Source of the DNA: Phaseolus vulgaris | Lineage: Eukaryota; Streptophyta; Magnoliopsida; Fabales; Fabaceae | DNA length: 64,000 nt | NCBI RefSeq assembly: GCF_000499845.2 | Contig: NC_023754.2 | Span: forward strand, 8,563,335 to 8,627,334 | Direction of reading: 5' to 3' | In this document: in pieces, positions 57,723 to 64,000 of the stretch | Position numbering within the stretch: position 1 is the stretch's first letter | How the letters are laid out: every line of letters starts with the position of its first letter | The notes under the pieces: generated by a model | What the model was told of the DNA's origin: nothing | What the model saw: only the letters and a program-made list of their open reading frames with translations | The model's database searches: none | Made by a program: the position numbers and the translations under genes

Positions 57723-58022
57723 TAATATAAAATAGAACAGAGATGAACAAAAGAGTAAAAGGAAGAAAAACGATATGAGAATGAATATCTCTAATATTAT
57801 TCTATTGAGATCAAAACAAATAGTCTGAATATATACAAGCAGTATACTCATTCTAGGTCTAACTAAAGAGAAAAATAATCAATCAAATAAATACTAGAAT
57901 CATAACAGACAAAACAAAATAAAGGTTATTCACCTCTAAAAAAAGAGAAAAAACTAACAATTAGAAAAGACACAATTAATATTAGGATCCTTCTATAACT
58001 ATGGTATCCATATCCTTTAATA
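57723..58022 (-). repeat. 3' LTR of the TA...TA copia element
   Basis: 300 bp, TAATATAAAATAGAAC to CCTTTAATA in plus orientation, preceded by AAAAG. Confidence 0.93.
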
Positions 58023-58102
58023 TCCCCCACAAGCTGGGGAGCAAATATTGATGAGACCTAGCTAGGCAGTTGTTCTGTGGTGAAAATGGGAAGCAAATAC
58101 TC

Positions 58103-61100
58103 TTAAAAGATTGGGGACTTAAAAGATTGGGGACTTAAAACTTTGGTATAAATGCCAGGCAGTTGTTCTGTGGTGAAAATGGGAAGCAAATGGATGAGAC
58201 CCTTCTTTAATTTTTCTCTAACAACGTGATAATCTATTTCTATATGTTTTGTACGCTCGTGAAACACTGGATTTGTTGCAATGTATCTTGTCGAGTCATT
58301 GTCACAGTATAAAAGAGATGGTTGCTCAAAAGGAACTTTGAAATCTTGAAGAAGATAAGGTGACCATTGAATTTCGCATGTAACAGTGGCCATTGCCCTA
58401 TATTCAGCTTCACACGAACTCTTTGATATTGTTCCTTGCTTCTTTGATTTTCGGGATATGAGAGAATTCCCAAGATACACATTAAAACCAGTCACTGATT
58501 GTCTTGATTCACTGTAGGTGCCCCAATCACTATCACAAAAGGCTTTGACATGAGCATAAGTGTTGGAAGAGAAAAATAAACCAAGACTTGGAGCTCCTTT
58601 AATATATCGGAAAATTATTGCTGCTGTATAGTGAGCAATTGTAAGCATAGCAAGAAACTGAGAAAGTTGTTGCACATAAAATGTTATGTCAAGTCGGGTA
58701 TTAATGAGATACATAAGCCTTCCAATCACTCTTCTGTAGGCTTGAATATCTGTGAAAGGAACACTTGTAGTAGAAGAGAATTTTTCATGATTATCAATAG
58801 GAGTGGGTGCAGGTTTGCAAGCTAAAAGACCTGCATCTGTTAAAAATTCCAATGCATATTTCCTTTGATTCACCATTATTCCTTTCTTACTTCTTGCTAC
58901 TTCTAGACCAAGAAAATATCTTAAATCCCCAAGATCCTTAATCTTAAATGTCTGATTCAAGGCTTATTTAATTTGAGCAATCTCTTCTTTATCATTTCCT
59001 GCCAAAATTATATCATCCACATACACCAATAATGCTGTAAAAGATCCTTCAGAAGAATTAATGAACAAGGAATGATCATTCATAGATTGAGTATATCTCA
59101 TAGAAAGCAAAAATGATGACAGTTTGGCAAACCACTCTCTGCTGGCTTGCTTAAGGCCATATAAAGCCTTTTTTAGTTTACAAACTTTTCCTGGTGGAAT
59201 AGAAGTCAATCCAGGAGGAGCAACCATGTATACATATTCTTTCAAATCTCCATGTAAAAAGACATTGTTTATGTCTAATTGTATAAATTCCCAATTATAG
59301 ATAGAAGTTAGAGAAAGAAACAACTTTATAGTGATCATCTTTGCTACTTAAGAGAAAGTATCAAGGTAATCAATGCCTTATGTTTGTGTGTATCCCTTTG
59401 CCACTAACCTTGCTTTATACCTTTCAATTGTCCCATCAACGTTATATTTTATTTTGAATAACCATTTGCAACCTATGGAAGCTGTCCTTAGGCAGAAGAG
59501 TAGTATCCTAAGTTTGATTTGACTCTAAAGTAGATATCTCACATTGCATAGCTTTTCTCCAACAGTCATGTTTCACAGCTTCAGAATAAGTATTTGGCTC
59601 AACATGTGAAGAAAGAGACATAACAAAAGATTTGTAAGAAGGTGATAAATTGTTATAAGGATATTTAACTCTTGAATATGTATTGGAAACTCAGGTGGTC
59701 TTTTTATTCTTGTACTTATTCAGACAGATTGATCTGATTCAGAATTTTTTTCAATGTCATGATCTTCATTGAGGTTTTGGTCTATATGGGAACAAACTTC
59801 TTCTGGAACCTCAATGTGTGACTCACAGTTATTACCACTGTTATTTTCAGCATTATCACAAGGTGCAAGAATGGTTTGTGATGGTTGACTCAAGAAAGGT
59901 TGATCTTTAGTAAACGAAATTTGATCATAAATATTAGGACTGTCAATTTCATTGTTAGTATCTTGAACCCTTTGATATGAAAAAACATGTTCATAAAAGA
60001 CGACATTCCTAGACACAAAAATTTCTCTTCATTGAATATCCAACAAAATATATCCTTTTGTCCCCCTTTTAAAACCAATAAAAACACATTTTGATGCTTT
60101 TGGATCAAATTTTCTTCTATTTGTTGACAAAGTGCTAGCATAAAATAAAGAACCAAACACCTTTAATCAATTAAAATCTGCTTCAATTTTGTAAAGCATT
60201 TCATGAGGAGAAGAATAGTTTAAAACAAGGGTGGGAAGCATGCTTATAATATGCGCAACATGTATCACAAAATATGACCAATAAGTTTTAGGTAAATGAG
60301 ATTGTATCATGAGAGCTCTTGCTACATTTAATAAATGACCATATTTTCTTTCAACTGTACTATTTTGCTGTGGAGTATTACATGATGTTTGATGTACTAT
60401 TCCTTTATTGACAAAGAAATTAGTCATGACAAATTTAGTCCCATTATCACTTATTATTTTTATTGTTGTCTCAAATTTTGTTTGAAAAAAAAAAACCAAA
60501 ATTTTCCAAAACCTTAACAACTTCAGATTTTTGTTTTAAAGGAAAAATCCATGTGTACCTCGAATAGTCATCAACTATGGTCAAGAAATATTTATGACCA
60601 TGAATTGATGGTATTGAGTATGATCCCCAAATATTTACATGAACCAAATCAAAACATTTTTTTTTATTTAGATGTACTAATAGGAAATGAAAGACTTTTT
60701 TTGCTTTGCAAAATGACAAAATCACAAACAAAAGATTTATTATATTTAACAAAAGGAAATTTATTCTTGATAAGATCAGTACATTTATTTGAAATATGAC
60801 CTAATAAAAAATGCCAAAGGCTTTCTAGATCACTAGCACTGACATTAACAATAATGATGATGTGTGTATATTTGATGGGTTTGATTTGAAGTTTCTGGTA
60901 AGATGGGATCCTGAGTATATAAAGTTTATCTTGCATCTTAGCGGAGCTAATAATCTCCAATGAATTCTTGTCCTGAATGTGACAACCATTAGAGTCAAAG
61001 ATAAGGACACAAGATAGTTTATCAATCAATTTTGCTACCGAAAGAAGATTAAAAGTGAAGCAAGGAATATACAAAACATTGCCTATGACATGATTTTGAT

Positions 61101-61536
61101 TGAGAAAAACACTTCCAGAATAATTGGCAATGACTTTATTTCCATTTGGTAATTTGACATAAATAGGATTAATTTGATGATATGAAGTAAAATAAGTTAA
61201 GAATGAACAAATGTGATCAGTAGCACCACTATCAATAATCCATGAACTAAAGGAAGAAATAAAATTATTATCAGTTTGTGTTGACATGTTGGAAGGAATG
61301 ACAGAGACTTGATTAGAAACATTGCCATTGGATTTGGCATGTTGCAAAAAAGCTAACAATGTTTGATACTGCTCAGGAGTAAAACCAATTTGTTGAGACT
61401 CCACTTCTGACTTTGAACCTTCGTGATTATGCTCATTATTAAGATTTGTATTCTGAAAAACTGCATTAGTATGACTATGATCATTATTCTTATTTTTAAA
61501 CTTGAAATGAGGTGGAAAACCATGCTTTTTTAGCAT
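58103..61536 (-). pseudogene. Copia protease-integrase-RT-RNase H, multiply broken
   Basis: Protease: SSWIIDSGATDHIC around 61250 with an intact DSG. Integrase: GHISNKCTDLI with knuckle residues degraded, LVHVNIWG in place of the usual HxDxWG, DYSRYTWIFPLK, IISDNGTKFV and NTPQQNSTVERKYGHLLNVARAL, so the second D and the E are visible. RT: QLDINNVFLHGDLKEYVYM and LLVYVDDIILAGND (59338-58964) with the catalytic YVDD. After a stop at about 58961 the frame resumes as [20 protein letters not shown], then RNase [23 protein letters not shown] and [11 protein letters not shown]. Six or more frame breaks or stops. Near the end a 35-bp segment (GGCAGTTGTTCTGTGG...) is repeated at 58064 and 58153. Confidence 0.9.
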
Positions 61537-62374
61537 GTATCAATGGTATGCCTTGTCTTTCCACAATGACTGCAAATTTTGGGAGTATAACCTCTTCCAT
61601 AACTTCCTCTTCCATATCCACCTCTACTATAGGTTGTAGTATTGTTTTTATAACCTCCTTTGCTAGTAGCGATCATTGTCTTGGATTGATCACGAAAAAT
61701 TTGTCTCTCTTGTTGTGTAACAAGAGAACAAACTCTATTCAAGGATGGCAGAGGATCCATAAAAAGAATTTGAGTTCTCATAGTCAAATAATTATCATTA
61801 GCCCCCTTAGAAATTTAATAATCTGGTCTTGTGCTTTATATTTAGAAACATTCACAAGAGCACCGCATGTGCATTTAGAGGCACATGAACAAATAGGTAG
61901 CAGGCGAAAAAGATCAAGTTCATCCCAAAGAATTTTTAGCTGAGTGAAATAGTTTGTAATAGTCAACTCACCTTGTTTAAAAAAGGAAATCATGTCTTGG
62001 ATATCATAAATACGAATCATGTCTCCTTGTGAGAACCTTTCCTTTAAATAATTCCATATGTCAAAGGCATTGTCCATACAGATGATGCTCTGTGCGATGG
62101 ATTGAGAAATCGCCTTGAGAATCCACGAAACAACCAACATGTTGGCTCTTTGCCATGTTGGAAACAATGAATTGGTATGATTGGGAGCTTCTATAGTTTC
62201 ATCAATGAAACCTATTTTGTTCTTTGAAATTAACCTCATTTGAAATGACCAAGACCAATGATAATAATTTGGTCCCTCAAGAATAATAGGGACAATGAGA
62301 AAGGAAGGATTATCTGATGAACTAACATGATAAGGTGAAGAAAGATCTTGTGAGGGATCAACAACTTCACCCAT
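61530..62374 (-). pseudogene. Copia gag with zinc knuckle, frameshifted
   Basis: Start at 62374 (MGEVVDPSQDL). The gag polyprotein segment follows: ILEGPNYYHWSWSFQMRLIS, WILKAISQSIAQSI, DIWNYLKERFSQGDMIRIYD, ILWDELDLF, then the zinc knuckle CSHCGKTRHTIDTC. A one-base shift near 61800 separates FLRG from NDNYLTMRTQIL. A second shift at about 61535 directly follows the knuckle, where TGCTAA replaces a Cys-Tyr/His codon pair and the frame resumes as KKHGFPPHFK. Otherwise well preserved. Confidence 0.88.
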
Positions 62375-62394
62375 GGATAAATGTAGCAACCAGA

Positions 62395-62406
62395 GCTCTG
62401 ATACCA
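62395..62406 (-). promoter_or_regulatory. Initiator tRNA-Met primer binding site
   Basis: In the element sense TGGTATCAGAGC, immediately after the LTR end ATATTA. Confidence 0.88.
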
Positions 62407-62705
62407 TAATATAAAATAGAACAGAGATGAACAAAAGAGTAAAAGGAAGACAAATGATATGAGAATGAATATCTCTAATATTATTCTATTGAGATCAAAA
62501 CGAATAGTCTGAATATATACAAGCAGTACACTCGTTCTAGGTCTAAGTAAAGAGAGAAATAATCAATCAAATAAATACTATAATCATAACATACAAAACA
62601 AAATAAAAGTTATTCACCTCTAAAAAAGAGAAACAATTAATAATTAGAAAAGACACAATTAATATTAGAATCTTTCTATAACTCTAGTGTCTATATCTTT
62701 TAATA
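62407..62705 (-). repeat. 5' LTR of the TA...TA copia element
   Basis: 299 bp, same ends as the partner and followed by AAAAG. The internal side meets the primer binding site without spacer. Confidence 0.93.
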
Positions 62706-62710
62706 AAAAG

Positions 62711-63104
62711 TTAAGATGTTGATGAAAAAAAATGGAGGCAAAACCAACAAAGATAATTTGGTACGCCTTCATTACTTTTTAGCAGCAACTTGTAAGAATT
62801 ACAAGTATAAAATGATTTTTACCTGTTAAAATCAATGTCACAGTAATTAACTTAAAACATGCATCCATATTCATATGTGAAATGAACAATAACCAGTCTT
62901 CCAAAACAGGAGAAGTTGCCCTCATAGTCATTATTTAGATTGTATTTGTGACAAGATCCAACTTATAAGATATAAATAGTTTTATTTAAGAAGAGGAAAA
63001 GATCCAAATCCAAATCCACATCTTGCATATAGCCTCCATTTTATTTTTAGGAAACACTGAAGTCTCATCCCGAAACCATGATGGATATAGAGCTAATTAA
63101 GCAT
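62711..63104. other. Spacer; GST 3' UTR likely at the right end
   Basis: AT-rich sequence between the copia target site and the GST stop. No gene. The last 50-200 bp are the probable 3' UTR of the GST gene. Confidence 0.5.
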
Positions 63105-63559
63105 CTAGACAGGGTATTTGTATTGCTGAAGCACCTTCTTCCAAGATGGTCTGTTGCTAATATCATCCCACCAAGCATTCACATGTTTCCTCTCTCTTAC
63201 CAAATTCCCTCTTCCAGTTTGGTTCACCAAATAATGACCAAATGGGAGATGGCTAAGATCAGCAAGGCTGAAGAAATCACCAGCCAAGTACTTGCTATTT
63301 GAGAGCCTTTCCTCATAAACATCTAGCACCTTCTCAAGCTTTTTATCACTCTCTTCTATCACTTTTTGGTCTGAAGGAGCACCCATTAATGGGGCAAACA
63401 GAATATTGATAACCAAGTTGTAGAGTGGTGGGTGAAAGTTATGAGCTTCCACTTCAAGCCATTGTTCCACTAGACCCTTTTCTTCTATTGTCTTTCCCAA
63501 CAACTCAGTTCCTTGCTCTTTATACTTTTCTGCAAGGTATCTGATTATTGCACGAGACT
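63105..63559 (-). CDS. Phi-class glutathione S-transferase, last exon (partial gene)
   Basis: C-terminal 150 residues of a plant phi GST (GSTF), a cytosolic enzyme that conjugates glutathione to electrophiles and can bind flavonoids or hormones. The exon begins after the acceptor TTTTGCAG at 63560 and ends at a TAG (63107-63105) after QQYKYPV. It opens with ESRAIIRYLAEKY, including the Glu-Ser pair that binds the gamma-glutamyl group of glutathione. The all-helical C-terminal domain follows: EVEAHNFHPPLYNLV, DVYEERLSNSKYLAGDFFSLADLSHLPF (the conserved Asp-Phe-containing core), HVNAWWDDISNRPSWKKVL. The thioredoxin-fold first exons (about 65 residues) lie beyond the right edge. No lesion seen. 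Confidence 0.93.
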
Positions 63560-64000
63560 CTGCAAAATTAGTTTAAAATCAGTGTATTAGAAGGAACACA
63601 GAGTATCCTACATTCGCAAAATGAATATGGGAAAGTAAGCATTCAGCGTTTTAGACTATCCTACATTGGAAATTTCACACAGCAAAAACTAAGTCTTATT
63701 ACTACCCAATTTAGGTTTTCTGGAAGTTACATGCATGATGCATCAAGGATCAAACCATAGCATATATTTATCAGAAACAACTAAATCACCAATTTCATGG
63801 AGTAACGGAACTACATCCCCTTATGCCTCCTTTTAAAACAAAGGAATAGCAATGGGGGTGCAGAGCAAGTATGAACAATCCTAACCCACAACTCAAACGA
63901 CATTCTTCATAAATAGTTTGAACTACTCACATAAATAAGGGACACACAAGGTGAAGAACATCACTAGAAAGATCAAAAGTTGAAAAGCCACATTCCTTAA
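63560..64000 (-). other. GST intron (partial)
   Basis: Non-coding sequence upstream of the last GST exon. I see no exon encoding the thioredoxin-like domain before the window ends, so this intron is at least 441 bp. Confidence 0.7.

Larger units (their letters stand above)
57723..62705 (-). mobile_element. Full-length Ty1/copia retrotransposon with TA...TA LTR ends
   Basis: 4983 bp with LTRs at 57723-58022 (300 bp) and 62407-62705 (299 bp), flanked by the 5-bp target duplication AAAAG (57718-57722 and 62706-62710). In the element sense the LTRs start TATTAAA and end TATATTA, a non-canonical TA...TA class instead of TG...CA. The primer site TGGTATCAGAGC directly abuts the right LTR and the purine tract TTGTGGGGGA abuts the left one. 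Gag and pol are all present in order but frameshifted. About twenty LTR differences are visible, so it is older than the TR-GAG element. Confidence 0.93.

Overview
This is plant nuclear DNA, most likely from a eudicot and probably a legume. Three intron-containing plant genes can be recognised: a C-type cyclin-dependent kinase, a class VII receptor-like cytoplasmic kinase and a phi-class glutathione S-transferase. They are separated by AT-rich DNA and many retrotransposons. The legume assignment is an inference from the style of the repeats (Athila/Calypso-like remnants, CTCGCCTGGGCGAG repeats), not a proof. All three genes lie on the minus strand. Only the RLCK gene is complete. The CDKC gene runs off the left edge and the GST gene off the right edge.

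Layout. 1-5310: first four coding exons of the CDKC gene, whose 3.7 kb first intron holds a decayed Ty3/gypsy element. 6200-13680: a 5'-truncated, mutated gypsy element split by a young nested element (6450-11135) with two 1007-bp LTRs, a 5-bp target duplication and an open gag frame but no pol (a TR-GAG type non-autonomous element). 15735-33700: a Ty1/copia element with 439-bp LTRs, itself split by an 11.6-kb CACTA (En/Spm) DNA transposon (20514-32113). The CACTA element has TIRs, a 3-bp target duplication, subterminal repeats, a CpG-rich 17-bp repeat, a 1.6-kb array of 82-bp repeats and two spliced transposase genes. 33701-37780: copia gag debris and a 2.5-kb deletion-derivative copia element with 283-bp LTRs. 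37781-43990: AT-rich DNA, gypsy LTR debris, a second truncated copy of the TR-GAG family and a gypsy integrase fragment.

44064-46865: complete six-exon RLCK-VII gene. 46866-57722: AT-rich DNA with a candidate Helitron 3' end, Athila-like gag/protease debris and LTR-like repeats. 57723-62705: a full-length but frameshifted copia element with unusual TA...TA LTR termini and a 5-bp target duplication. 63105-64000: last exon and part of an intron of the GST gene.

The host genes have no evident functional link. The main story is layered transposition: gypsy then TR-GAG, and copia then CACTA carrying its own gypsy LTR fragment. Nesting order, LTR divergence and target duplications give relative ages. 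The best candidates for something not yet described are the gag-only LTR family (two copies here) and the CACTA element with its unusual repeat architecture. Comparisons and mismatch counts were made by eye and should be recomputed.
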